Positions 1 to 8,507 of a stretch of 64,000 bases of DNA are shown one piece after another. Within the stretch, counting starts at the first letter, position 1. The number at the start of each line of letters is the position of its first letter. Under the pieces are notes generated by a model. That model was not told where the DNA came from, searched no databases, and worked only from the letters and a program-made list of their open reading frames with translations. The stretch is from assembly GCF_900187615.1 (NCBI RefSeq), contig NZ_FYDO01000030.1, positions 16,466 through 80,465 on the forward strand, written 5' to 3'. The DNA comes from Pseudomonas sp. Irchel s3f7. Lineage in GTDB: Bacteria; Pseudomonadota; Gammaproteobacteria; Pseudomonadales; Pseudomonadaceae. The translations under genes were made by a program, and so were the position numbers.

Positions 1-2
1 CC

Positions 3-1394
3 ATCAAACTGTCCAAGCAGGCGGAAAGCTTTACCCGCGAAGACTCGCAGTTCTGGGTGGTAAGGCCACGTATCGGGGCCGGCGGCGTCTCGGGTATCGA
101 TACGTTGCTGTCCGGCGATTACATCGGCGCCGATATCGGCCAGGCCAATGGCCGCTCGAAAAACTTCCAGGGCCTGGAGAACCCGCCGCCGATCACCTAT
201 GGCGAACCGGGCAAGCGTTTCACCTTGATCACCCAGGACCTGGGGTCGCTGGATATCGGCTCGCCGGTTTACTTCCGCAAGATTCCGGTCGGCCAAGTGG
301 TGGCGTACGCCCTCGATCCGGACGGTAAAGGCGTGAACATCGAATTGTTCATCCACTCGCCGCACGACAAGTATGTCACCGAAAACACCCGTTTCTGGAA
401 CGCCAGCGGCATTGACGTCAACGTTGGCGCCAACGGTTTTGCGGTCAAGACCGAATCGTTGTCTGCCATCCTGGTCGGTGGCATTGCGTTCCGCGCACCG
501 GATTACAGCCCCAACGATAAACCTGCGGCTGCCGAATACGCCTACGAACTGTTCGACGACCAGCAAACCGCCCTCGCCCCGCCTAATGGCAAACCGCAGT
601 ACATGTCCATGCGTTTCGACCAGGCCCTGCGCGGACTCAAGATCGATGCGCCGGTTGAGTTCCTGGGCATCGAAATCGGCAAAGTGGTGTCGATCAACCT
701 GGATTTCGACGCCAAGAAACGCACTTTCCCGCTCAATGTCGGCATTGTGATTTATCCGCAACGCCTGGGGCAGGCCCACGTAAAAATGCTCAAGGCGCTC
801 AATCATGACCCGAGTGACGAAGCCGGTGCGGTGCGCTTGATCGGCTCCTTTATCGAGAACGGCCTGCGCGCCCAGGCCCGTACCGGCAACTTCCTGACCG
901 GCCAGCTCTACATTTCCATGGATTTCTATCCAAAAGCCGAGAAGGTCGTGTTCGATGCCACTGCGCGCCCGATCATGATCCCCACCGTGCCGGGCAGCCT
1001 CGAACAATTGCAGGAAAAACTCGAAGCCATGGTCGACAAGATCAACAAACTGCCCGTGGAACGCATTGCCGGCAACCTCGATGGCAACCTCGTCGAGTTG
1101 CGCAAAGGCTTGACGCAATTCAACGGCAAAACATTGCCTGGTGTGACTACCACCCTGGCGGACCTGAGCAGGACCCTGGAGTCGGCCAATACGACACTGC
1201 AGTCGGCCAACTCGACCCTGGCCGAGGATTCACCGCAACGGGAAAAACTGGGCACGACCCTGGACGAACTGGGACGCACATCGAGATCCTTGCGTGACCT
1301 TTCGGATTACCTGGGCCGGCATCCGGAATCGCTGCTGCGCGGGCGTCCCGACAATGCCGCACCAATGGACCTGAAAGGGCCTCCGCGCAATTGA
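3..1394 (+). CDS. pqiB: PqiB-type MCE-domain intermembrane transport protein (5' truncated by window)
   Basis: This is the C-terminal 463 residues of a PqiB/YebT-like protein; the reading frame is open to the window edge, so the N-terminal membrane anchor lies outside. Three MCE (mammalian cell entry) modules can be followed: the end of the first (residues around FWVVRPRIGAGGVSG), the second beginning near GSPVYFRKIPVGQV, and the third near GLKIDAPVEFLGIEIG. A C-terminal stretch rich in Leu, Thr, Ser and Asn (ESANTTLQSANSTLAED) looks helical or coiled. In E. coli, PqiB hexamers form a periplasmic tube that carries lipids between the inner and outer membranes, working with PqiA and PqiC. The next gene is a PqiC-like lipoprotein starting 17 bases after this stop, which supports the call. 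PqiA is expected upstream, outside the window. Confidence 0.93.
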   Translation: MKLSKQAESFTREDSQFWVVRPRIGAGGVSGIDTLLSGDYIGADIGQANGRSKNFQGLENPPPITYGEPGKRFTLITQDLGSLDIGSPVYFRKIPVGQVVAYALDPDGKGVNIELFIHSPHDKYVTENTRFWNASGIDVNVGANGFAVKTESLSAILVGGIAFRAPDYSPNDKPAAAEYAYELFDDQQTALAPPNGKPQYMSMRFDQALRGLKIDAPVEFLGIEIGKVVSINLDFDAKKRTFPLNVGIVIYPQRLGQAHVKMLKALNHDPSDEAGAVRLIGSFIENGLRAQARTGNFLTGQLYISMDFYPKAEKVVFDATARPIMIPTVPGSLEQLQEKLEAMVDKINKLPVERIAGNLDGNLVELRKGLTQFNGKTLPGVTTTLADLSRTLESANTTLQSANSTLAEDSPQREKLGTTLDELGRTSRSLRDLSDYLGRHPESLLRGRPDNAAPMDLKGPPRN

Positions 1395-1411
1395 GTACAG
1401 GAGCAACATCC

Positions 1412-1969
1412 ATGGCTTTTCCGCTGAAGTTCACATTGCTCGCTTCTGTGTTACTGCTCGCCGCTTGCCGCAGTGACCCGATTCAATTCCACACGCTGAC
1501 CCCGGCCCAACCGGGCGCTCACCCAAGGAACGCCGGGACTATTCAGATCGAGACCCTTACCGTTCCACCCCAGGTCGATCGCCCGCAGATCGTCATTCGC
1601 GAAGGCGACAGCGGCCTGGCGATTCTGGAAACCCAATGGTGGGGTGCCTCGCTCGTCGACGAATTGCGCAGTGCACTGGCCGATCAATTGATCAACAACA
1701 ATCCGGGTACCCGTCAGGCGCTGGGGGTCAATGTGCAGCGATTTGATTCGATCCCCGGGCAATATGCGCTGATGGACGTCAAATGGCGTCTGCGCAGCGG
1801 AAGTGAAATTGACGGTGTTCGCATCATTTGCCGCAGCACCCTGCAGACGCCCGCCGGTGCCAGCATCGACGAGTTGGTGCTCGCCCAACAGAAGAACGTC
1901 AAGCGACTGGCTGCGCTGATCAACCAGGCGTCGGCTGGCATACAAAAAGGCTGCCCTGCGTCGCAATGA
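1412..1969 (+). CDS. pqiC: PqiC/YmbA-family outer-membrane lipoprotein
   Basis: A 185-residue lipoprotein with a short signal peptide ending in a lipobox (LLLAAC, Cys at residue 19), so it should be lipid-anchored; there is no Asp at +2, which favours the outer membrane. The family is the ABC-type transport auxiliary lipoprotein (DUF330/PqiC) and in E. coli it docks PqiB to the outer membrane. I chose the ATG at 1412 because AGGAG sits about 7 bases upstream and the signal peptide then begins directly. An in-frame TTG at 1391 would overlap the pqiB stop but adds seven residues before the signal peptide and has no ribosome binding site. It very probably forms one transcript with pqiB. Confidence 0.9.
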   Translation: MAFPLKFTLLASVLLLAACRSDPIQFHTLTPAQPGAHPRNAGTIQIETLTVPPQVDRPQIVIREGDSGLAILETQWWGASLVDELRSALADQLINNNPGTRQALGVNVQRFDSIPGQYALMDVKWRLRSGSEIDGVRIICRSTLQTPAGASIDELVLAQQKNVKRLAALINQASAGIQKGCPASQ

Positions 1970-1988
1970 TTTGACGTTTTTTTCTCAA

Positions 1989-2012
1989 GGGGCGGTTTAA
2001 ATTAGCCGCCCC
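1989..2012. other. Intergenic GC-rich hairpin after pqiC
   Basis: A perfect 7-base inverted repeat (GGGGCGG at 1989-1995, CCGCCCC at 2006-2012) with a 10-base AT-rich loop lies 19 bases after the pqiC stop. No T tract follows it on the + strand, so it is at best a weak intrinsic terminator; it may instead stabilise the 3' end of the pqi transcript. Confidence 0.4.
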
Positions 2013-2020
2013 TCAAACAT

Positions 2021-2039
2021 GCAAATGATTCCTATTGAT
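2021..2039 (+). promoter_or_regulatory. Probable Fur box upstream of the iron ABC operon
   Basis: The sequence GCAAATGATTCCTATTGAT resembles the Pseudomonas 19-bp Fur site (GCAAATGATTCTCATTTGC-like; about 14 of 19 positions agree by eye). It lies about 80 bases before the start of the substrate-binding protein, where an iron-repressed promoter is expected. This is inferred from similarity; no matrix scan was run. Confidence 0.5.
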
Positions 2040-2118
2040 CTAGAATAATTGACGACGTTGCGTTGTCGATTCTCTCTGGTTGAGTCTGCAAGTTAAAAAG
2101 AACAGGAGCTGGCGCCGC

Positions 2119-3132
2119 ATGATTTCCCGTTTTCCGTCCTTTCTGAAAAAAGCCCTGCTGACCACCGCGCTGCTGAGTGCGGGTCACGCTTACGCCGCCG
2201 ATACCGTCGGTCTGGTGGTCTACAACGCCCAGCACGAAAGCCTGACCAAAGCCTGGGTCGAGGGTTTTACCCAGGAAACCGGTATTCCGGTGACGTTGCG
2301 CAACGGTGATGACACCGAGATGGGCAATCAGATCGTTCAGGAAGGTGCAGACTCGCCGGCCGATGTGTTCCTGACCGAAAACTCCCCGGCCATGGTGCTG
2401 GTCGACAACGCCGGCCTGTTTTCCCCGCTCGACAAGAGCACGCTGGAGCAAGTGGACGCCGCTTATCGCCCGGCCCATGGCAAATGGGTCGGCATTGCCG
2501 CGCGCTCCACCGTATTCGTCTACAACCCGAGCAAGCTGACGGAAGCCGACCTGCCGAAATCGATCATGGACCTGGCCGCACCCAGCTGGAAAGGTCGCTG
2601 GGCCGCTTCACCGGGCGGTGCCGACTTCCAGGCGATCGTCGCCGCCATGCTCGAACAAAAAGGCGAAGCCGCCACACTCGACTGGCTCAAGGCGATGAAA
2701 ACCAATTTCACCGCGTACCGCGGCAACAGTTCGGTGCTCAAAGCGGTGAATGCCGGGCAGATCGACAGCGGCGTGATCTATCACTATTACGCTTACGTCG
2801 ATCAGGCCAAGACCGGCGAGAACAGCAAGAACACCGCCCTGCACTACTTCAAACACAAAGACCCGGGCGCGTTTGTCAGCATCTCCGGTGGCGGCGTGCT
2901 GGCGTCCAGCAAACACAAGGAACAAGCCCAGGCGTTCCTGAAATACATCACGGGCAAGGATGGCCAGGCGGTGCTGAAGAATGGCAAGTCCTTTGAATAC
3001 GCCGTGGGCAAGAACGCTGCATCCAACCCTAAACTGGTGCCTCTGCAACAACTCGATGCGCCGACCGTCGATGCCTCGAAACTCGACAGTAAAAAAGCCG
3101 TGGAGCTGATGACACAGGCCGGACTGCTCTAA
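2119..3132 (+). CDS. Ferric iron ABC transporter, periplasmic iron-binding protein (FbpA/FutA family)
   Basis: A 337-residue periplasmic binding protein. It begins with a Sec signal peptide (FLKKALLTTALLSAGHAYA, cleavage before ADTVG), followed by the start of the mature fold VGLVVYNAQHESLTKAWVEGF typical of FbpA-type iron carriers. The GVIYHYYAY segment supplies the paired Tyr expected to bind Fe(III). The ATG at 2119 is preceded by AGGAG at 10 bases and gives a clean signal peptide; the upstream TTG at 2080 lacks both. Genes for the permease and the ATPase follow with 3-base and overlapping junctions, so this is a complete importer operon, probably Fur-repressed. The substrate (free ferric iron or a chelate) cannot be fixed from sequence. 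Confidence 0.9.
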   Translation: MISRFPSFLKKALLTTALLSAGHAYAADTVGLVVYNAQHESLTKAWVEGFTQETGIPVTLRNGDDTEMGNQIVQEGADSPADVFLTENSPAMVLVDNAGLFSPLDKSTLEQVDAAYRPAHGKWVGIAARSTVFVYNPSKLTEADLPKSIMDLAAPSWKGRWAASPGGADFQAIVAAMLEQKGEAATLDWLKAMKTNFTAYRGNSSVLKAVNAGQIDSGVIYHYYAYVDQAKTGENSKNTALHYFKHKDPGAFVSISGGGVLASSKHKEQAQAFLKYITGKDGQAVLKNGKSFEYAVGKNAASNPKLVPLQQLDAPTVDASKLDSKKAVELMTQAGLL

Positions 3133-3135
3133 TTG

Positions 3136-4734
3136 ATGCCGGAAATACTGCCTGCGGGAATCGCCAAGCCGATACCCGCAAATTTGCGTCGACGTTCCCG
3201 TGGTGCGTTTGCGGGGCGTGGCGGTGCGTGGGTGATCGGTTTGTCGGTGCTGGTTTCGCTACTCGCACTGCTGCCGATTGCGTACGTTATCGGCGTGTCC
3301 TTGCAGACCGGCTGGGCGAGCGTTGTGACATTGGTGTTCCGCCCACGGGTTGGCGAGTTGCTGGTCAACACCGTGTTGCTGGTGCTGCTGACGATTCCGT
3401 TATGCATCGCATTGGGCGTGACGCTGGCGTGGCTGACGGAACGCACGAATCTGCCGGGACGGCGTTGGTGGTCGTTGCTGGCAACCGCGCCGCTGGCGGT
3501 GCCCGCCTTCGTTCACAGTTACGCGTGGGTCAGCCTGGTGCCGCCAATTCACGGGCTGTTCGCCGGCGTGCTGGTATCGGTGATCGCCTATTTCCCGTTT
3601 CTATATTTGCCGGTGGCGGCGACATTGCGCCGGCTCGACCCGGCCATTGAAGACGTCGCCGAATCCATGGGGCTCAAGCCCTGGGCCGTGTTTTTTCGCG
3701 TGGTGTTGCCACAACTGCGCCTGGCGATTTGCGGTGGTGCGTTGCTGGTCGGCTTGCATCTGCTGGCCGAATACGGCCTGTACGCGATGATCCGCTTCGA
3801 CACGTTCACCACGGCGATCTTCGATCAGTTCAAATCCACTTTCAACGGCCCTGCCGCGCACATGCTGGCCAGTGTGCTTGCGTTGTGTTGCCTGGCCATG
3901 TTGACGGCGGAATCGGCTGCAAGGGGGACGGCGCGTTACGCCCGCGTCGGTTCGGGCAGTGCCCGTGAGCAACGGGTCGTGAGCCTGAAAACGCCGTCGA
4001 CCCTTCTGTCCACAGCGTTGATGATTATGACCTGCATCCTTGCCCTGGGTGTTCCGCTGATCACGTTGGGTAAGTGGCTGATCGCCGGGGGCACGCAGGT
4101 CTGGGACCTGACCGAGCTGTTGCCTGCCCTGGAGCAAACGTTGTTGCTCGGGGTGACAGGCGCAGCGCTGACCACCTCTGCGGCGATCCCGATTGCCTGG
4201 TTGTCGATTCGTTATCCCGGTCGCCTGCAGCGTGTGCTGGAAAGCTGCAACTACATCACCAGTTCCCTGCCCGGCATTGTCGTGGCACTGGCGTTGGTGA
4301 CAGTCACCATCCACTTTGCCCGACCGATCTACCAGACCACGATCACCGTGCTGCTGGCCTATCTTTTGATGTTTTTGCCACGGGCCCTGGTGAGTTTGCG
4401 TGCCGGTATCGCCCAGGCACCGGTGGAGCTGGAAAACATCGCCCGCAGCCTTGGGCGTTCACCCGCCCGCGCGCTGTGGTTGATCACCTTGCGCCTGGCT
4501 GCACCGGGCGCTGCCGCTGGTGCAGCTTTGGTGTTCCTGGCAATCACCAATGAACTGACCGCCACCCTGCTGCTCGCCCCGAACGGCACGCGCACCCTGG
4601 CCACCGGGTTCTGGGCGATGACCAGCGAAATCGATTACGCCGCCGCAGCCCCCTATGCCCTGTTGATGATCATATTGTCGCTGCCGCTGACCGGGCTCCT
4701 TTATCACCAATCGAAGAAAACGGCGGGCCGATGA
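3136..4734 (+). CDS. Ferric iron ABC transporter permease (FbpB-type, fused two-domain)
   Basis: A 532-residue inner-membrane permease with two homologous halves of about six membrane segments each, as in the FbpB/SfuB/AfuB family, in which one polypeptide replaces a permease dimer. Each half carries an EAA-loop-like motif that contacts the ATPase (IEDVAESMGLKPWAVFFRVVLPQ in the first half, ELENIARSLGRSPARALWLITLRLA in the second). The stop of the binding-protein gene is 3 bases upstream; I use the ATG at 3136 rather than the TTG immediately before it. The gene overlaps the ATPase gene by 4 bases (ATGA), implying translational coupling. Confidence 0.92.
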   Translation: MPEILPAGIAKPIPANLRRRSRGAFAGRGGAWVIGLSVLVSLLALLPIAYVIGVSLQTGWASVVTLVFRPRVGELLVNTVLLVLLTIPLCIALGVTLAWLTERTNLPGRRWWSLLATAPLAVPAFVHSYAWVSLVPPIHGLFAGVLVSVIAYFPFLYLPVAATLRRLDPAIEDVAESMGLKPWAVFFRVVLPQLRLAICGGALLVGLHLLAEYGLYAMIRFDTFTTAIFDQFKSTFNGPAAHMLASVLALCCLAMLTAESAARGTARYARVGSGSAREQRVVSLKTPSTLLSTALMIMTCILALGVPLITLGKWLIAGGTQVWDLTELLPALEQTLLLGVTGAALTTSAAIPIAWLSIRYPGRLQRVLESCNYITSSLPGIVVALALVTVTIHFARPIYQTTITVLLAYLLMFLPRALVSLRAGIAQAPVELENIARSLGRSPARALWLITLRLAAPGAAAGAALVFLAITNELTATLLLAPNGTRTLATGFWAMTSEIDYAAAAPYALLMIILSLPLTGLLYHQSKKTAGR

Positions 4735-5801
4735 ACACGCTCGAACTGCACTCACTGAACAAAACCTATGGCACCCATCGTGCCCTGCACAACGTCAGCC
4801 TGTCAGTGCCCAGCGGCAGCCGCACCGTCATTGTCGGCCCCTCGGGGTCTGGCAAAACCACTTTGCTGCGAATGATCGCAGGCTTCGAATTCCCCGATTC
4901 CGGACGTCTGTCGCTCAACGGCCAGACCCTGGTCGACAACACGCACGAAGTACCGGCGCACCAGCGCCTGATCGGCTACGTGCCGCAGGACGGTGCACTG
5001 TTCCCGCACATGACGGTGGCGGCCAACATCGGCTTCGGCCTGTCGACCAAGGGCTCGGCCCGGCAGCATCGCATCGATGAGTTGATGGACAGCGTGGCGC
5101 TGGATTCGAACATGGCCGAGCGCTGGCCCCACGAATTGTCCGGTGGTCAGCAGCAACGTGTGGCACTGGCCCGCGCCTTGGCACAGCAACCGCGACTGAT
5201 GTTGCTGGATGAGCCGTTCTCGGCACTCGATACCGGTTTGCGCGCCGCCATGCGCAAAATGGTCGCACGATTGCTCGAAGACACCGGCGTCACCGCCATT
5301 CTGGTCACCCATGACCAGAGCGAAGCTTTGTCATTCGCCGATCAGCTGGCAGTGATGCGTCACGGTCAACTGGTGCAATCGGGGCATCCGCTGGACCTCT
5401 ACCGTTACCCCGAGGATGAACAAACCGCGCTGTTTCTCGGCGATGCCGTGGTCATGCCGGCGCGCATCGAGGCCGGCTGGGCCCATTGTGATCTGGGGCG
5501 AATTCCGGTCAACAACCACCGCAACAACAACTCGGCGCAGATCATGCTGCGGCCTGAACAGCTGCAACTGCTCAGCATCCTGCCCAGCGATGCAGAGGTT
5601 GCCGGTTGCCGTGCGGTCGTCACCGACCGGGATTTCAGCGGCAATACCTGCACCCTGACCGTGGAGCTGCAGCCTTTGGCCAACAGCGAACAATCCGGTC
5701 GGTCATTGCTGGTCCGCAGCTCCGGCATGTATGCGCCGCCCGCCGGCAGCACGGTCCAGGTCTCGACCATCGGCCACGCCCACGTCCTGAGCGAGGTTTG
5801 A
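4731..5801 (+). CDS. Ferric iron ABC transporter ATP-binding protein (FbpC-type)
   Basis: A 356-residue ATPase of the FbpC/PotA class. The Walker A motif is GPSGSGKTT at about residues 36-44, the signature LSGGQ is at 136-140, Walker B MLLDEP is at 157-162, and the D-loop SALD and switch His (VTHDQSE) follow. The C-terminal ~120 residues form a TOBE-like regulatory domain, as in FbpC, where a ferric-iron regulatory site is known in some members. It is the third gene of the operon, overlapping the permease by 4 bases. The stop is only 10 bases from the convergent end of the recombinase gene, and no terminator hairpin fits in between. Confidence 0.92.
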   Translation: MNTLELHSLNKTYGTHRALHNVSLSVPSGSRTVIVGPSGSGKTTLLRMIAGFEFPDSGRLSLNGQTLVDNTHEVPAHQRLIGYVPQDGALFPHMTVAANIGFGLSTKGSARQHRIDELMDSVALDSNMAERWPHELSGGQQQRVALARALAQQPRLMLLDEPFSALDTGLRAAMRKMVARLLEDTGVTAILVTHDQSEALSFADQLAVMRHGQLVQSGHPLDLYRYPEDEQTALFLGDAVVMPARIEAGWAHCDLGRIPVNNHRNNNSAQIMLRPEQLQLLSILPSDAEVAGCRAVVTDRDFSGNTCTLTVELQPLANSEQSGRSLLVRSSGMYAPPAGSTVQVSTIGHAHVLSEV

Positions 5802-5811
5802 TCGCCGCGCT

Positions 5812-6789
5812 TCAAAGGTCGAAGCGATCGACCGCCCGGCGCCGTTCATTGTCATCACGCACGTCGTAATTGGCCGTGGTCTGGATGTTGCTGTGGTGGG
5901 CCAGTTTCTGTGCAATCGACAAATCGTGCTCTTCGATCACCCGGGTAATGAATGAGCGCCGGAAATCGTGGGGCATGATTTTCACCCCGACCTGGGCGCC
6001 CCGTTGCCGCGCGATGTAGTAGATCGCATGTTTGGTGATGCGCTCGCGGGTGATGTGGCTGCCACGGCGAATGCGGTTGAACAGGAACGGATCGTCCTCC
6101 TCCCCCTCCTTCAACATCGAACGACGCAATTCCAGCCAGGCTTCAAGTTTGGCGAACGCCCAGGCCGGTGCGTACTTGATCAGCTGTTTGTTGCCCTTGG
6201 CGGTGACGCGCAGGCTGCGCTCAGCGAAGTCGACCTGGTTGAGCTCCAGGTTCACCGATTCCGATTTCCGCATCCCCGAACCGTACAAAATCCCGATGAT
6301 CGCCGCGTCACGCAGGCCTTGTGGCCGTGGGTCGGCGGCGCAGACCGCCATCAACTCCTGGATCAGTGACCGCCTGAGATTGCGCCCCTGGGACAGTCGC
6401 GTCCCGGCGATGCCCTTCACCGAACGCATCTTCAGCAGGTGTTCCTGGGAAATCAGGCTCATGCGCCACGCTTCGTTCATGACGCCGCGCACCGCATTGA
6501 CGTACAGCGAGGAAGTGTTCGGTGCGTAGCCATCCTCACGCAGGGTCGCGACCAGCGCGATCACGTCTTCAGGCTGCAGGTTGTGCCAAGGGATCTCCTC
6601 GATATCGATATCTTCGAAGCCCAACCGGTCGGCAGCGTCCTGCAACACATAACGCATGGTCAGTTGGCTGGACGGCGCGAGTCGCGCCAGATACACGGTG
6701 AGCGGGTTGACGGAGGGATTACGTAAATCAGCAACGGGTAACTCAATCAAACGAACGGCCTTGAAATAGATAGGTGTAACAAAAGACAA
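5812..6789 (-). CDS. Solitary tyrosine recombinase / site-specific integrase
   Basis: A 325-residue phage-integrase-family recombinase. An N-terminal SAM-like core-binding domain (about residues 28-125) precedes the catalytic domain, where the full active-site set is visible: Arg174 (YGSGMRKSE), Lys201 (KGNKQ), His274 and Arg277 (HDFRR), His298 (LAHHS) and nucleophile Tyr308 (TTANYD). It should therefore be able to cut and rejoin DNA. The start is uncertain: the frame has no ATG before residue 45, and TTG at 6789 is the longest choice before an upstream stop. There is no excisionase, phage gene or att-like direct repeat nearby, and base use matches the neighbours. It may be a stable resident gene of unknown target rather than part of a mobile element. 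Confidence 0.85.
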   Translation of the reverse strand: MSFVTPIYFKAVRLIELPVADLRNPSVNPLTVYLARLAPSSQLTMRYVLQDAADRLGFEDIDIEEIPWHNLQPEDVIALVATLREDGYAPNTSSLYVNAVRGVMNEAWRMSLISQEHLLKMRSVKGIAGTRLSQGRNLRRSLIQELMAVCAADPRPQGLRDAAIIGILYGSGMRKSESVNLELNQVDFAERSLRVTAKGNKQLIKYAPAWAFAKLEAWLELRRSMLKEGEEDDPFLFNRIRRGSHITRERITKHAIYYIARQRGAQVGVKIMPHDFRRSFITRVIEEHDLSIAQKLAHHSNIQTTANYDVRDDNERRRAVDRFDL

Positions 6790-6939
6790 AAAACGGAGTG
6801 GGTTCAGCGATGGCCGCTACGCTGCCGGTCATGGCCGGGAAAGTCAACGCCGTGGCGCCCCGACACGACCGACGTGATAGATGAACTGCAACATGGCTTT
6901 GCTAATTGTGGTCGCAACGGATCGCGGCAGGAGCAAACC

Positions 6940-8319
6940 ATGAAAATCAGTGTATTTGGTAGCGGTTACGTGGGCCTGGTGCAGGCGGCTGTCCTGGCTG
7001 AAGTCGGGCATGACGTGGTTTGCATGGACATCGACGAGAAAAAGGTCGAATGGCTGCAACAGGGCCACGTGAGCATTTTCGAGCCGGGGCTGGCCAGCCT
7101 GGTGCGCGAAAGCCTGGACGCCGGACGGCTGCAGTTCACCACCGACGAGAAGTTCGCGGTGCAGCATGGCCAGGTGCTGTTCATCGCGGTCGGTACACCG
7201 TCCAGGGAAGATGGATCGGCGGATCTGCGCTACGTGATGTCGGTCGGCGAAGCGGTGGCACGGCATCGTGAGCAACCGGTGATTCTGGTGGAAAAATCCA
7301 CCGTCCCCGTGGGCACTGGCGATGCCCTGCGCGCGCACATCGACAAATGCCTGATCGCGGTCGGCCGCTTGTTGCAGTTCGATATCGTCTCCAACCCGGA
7401 ATTTCTCAAGGAAGGCTCGGCCGTGGCCGACTGCCGACGCCCGGACCGTATCGTGATCGGCTGCGAGCGCGAAGACGTGCGTGATGTGATGCGCGATCTG
7501 TACTCGCCCTTCAACCGCAATCATGAACGCATCATGTTCATGGACCTGCGCAGTGCCGAACTGACCAAGTACGCCGCCAACTGCATGCTGGCGACCAAGA
7601 TCAGCTTCATCAACCAGATCGCCGAACTGGCTGAACACCTGGGGGCCGACATCGAATCGGTGCGCCTGGGCATCGGCGCCGATTCGCGAATCGGTTACCA
7701 CTTCATCTATCCCGGCTGCGGGTATGGCGGTTCGTGTTTCCCCAAGGACATGCGCGCCCTGATCCACAGCGCCGAAGAAGCCCATTGCTCAAGCGATCTG
7801 TTGCAAGCGGTCGAAGCGATCAACCAGCGGCAAAAACACAAACTCTTCGAGCGCATCAACGCGTTTTACCAGGGGGATTTGCGCGGCAGGACCTTTGCCG
7901 TGTGGGGCCTGGCGTTCAAACCGAACACCGATGACATGCGCGACGCACCGAGCCGGGTGTTGCTCGAATCCTTGTGGGCGGCCGGGGCCAGTGTGCGTGC
8001 GTTCGATCCGGAAGCCATGCAGGAAACCCAGCAGCTGTATCCCGACGAGTCGAAACTGATGCTCATGGGCACACCGGAATCGGTGCTCTCCGGCGCCGAT
8101 GCGCTGATCATTTGCACGGAGTGGCAGCAGTTCAAGGCGCCGGACTTCAACCTGCTCCAGCAGCGGCTCAACGCCCCGGTGATCTTCGACGGCCGCAACC
8201 TCTACGACGCCGATCGCCTGGCGCGCAACGGCTTCAAGTACTTCCCGATAGGCCGTGGCGAGTCACGCAAGCTACCGATTCCGTATCAGCAGTGGTCGGC
8301 GGCTTCGGTGGTGGCATAA
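6940..8319 (+). CDS. ugd: UDP-glucose 6-dehydrogenase
   Basis: A 459-residue NAD-dependent enzyme that oxidises UDP-glucose to UDP-glucuronate, a precursor of exopolysaccharide and lipid A/LPS sugars. It begins with the Rossmann motif GSGYVGL (residues 8-14), has the NPEFLKEGSAV segment, and carries the catalytic Cys in YGGSCFPKD, followed by a C-terminal UDP-binding domain (GLAFKPNTDDMRDAPS). I start at ATG 6940, with AGGAG just upstream; an in-frame extension to 6874 has no similarity. It stands alone, divergent from the recombinase and not inside a polysaccharide cluster, so its product probably feeds several pathways. Confidence 0.95.
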   Translation: MKISVFGSGYVGLVQAAVLAEVGHDVVCMDIDEKKVEWLQQGHVSIFEPGLASLVRESLDAGRLQFTTDEKFAVQHGQVLFIAVGTPSREDGSADLRYVMSVGEAVARHREQPVILVEKSTVPVGTGDALRAHIDKCLIAVGRLLQFDIVSNPEFLKEGSAVADCRRPDRIVIGCEREDVRDVMRDLYSPFNRNHERIMFMDLRSAELTKYAANCMLATKISFINQIAELAEHLGADIESVRLGIGADSRIGYHFIYPGCGYGGSCFPKDMRALIHSAEEAHCSSDLLQAVEAINQRQKHKLFERINAFYQGDLRGRTFAVWGLAFKPNTDDMRDAPSRVLLESLWAAGASVRAFDPEAMQETQQLYPDESKLMLMGTPESVLSGADALIICTEWQQFKAPDFNLLQQRLNAPVIFDGRNLYDADRLARNGFKYFPIGRGESRKLPIPYQQWSAASVVA

Positions 8320-8345
8320 GTCTGGTCAGGATAATCATTAAACCT

Positions 8346-8434
8346 GTGGCGAGGGAGCTTGCTCCCGCAGGAGTGCGCAGCAGTCCCTTCTCGGGGCCGC
8401 TACGCAGCCCAGCGGGAGCAAGCTCCCTCGCCAC
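8346..8434. repeat. REPIN (GAGGGAGCTTGCTCCC type)
   Basis: Two inverted copies of a REP core (GTGGCGAGGGAGCTTGCTCCC and its reverse complement) flank a 47-base spacer, giving an 89-base foldable element between ugd and the MFS gene. REPINs of this type are abundant in fluorescent pseudomonads and move through a RAYT transposase; none is in this window. Confidence 0.85.
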
Positions 8435-8507
8435 GGGTTCCGTGTTGCGTTTACAGTAGCGTCCGGGATTGGGCTGAAACCGGCTCAATCGAATAAGGAC
8501 ATTCCCC

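Noticed and set aside
5812..6789. Prophage or genomic island marked by the integrase
   Set aside because: No phage, conjugation or tRNA genes and no flanking direct repeats; surrounding genes look core.
6844..7785. 313-codon leftward frame opposite ugd
   Set aside because: Shadow of ugd without family features.
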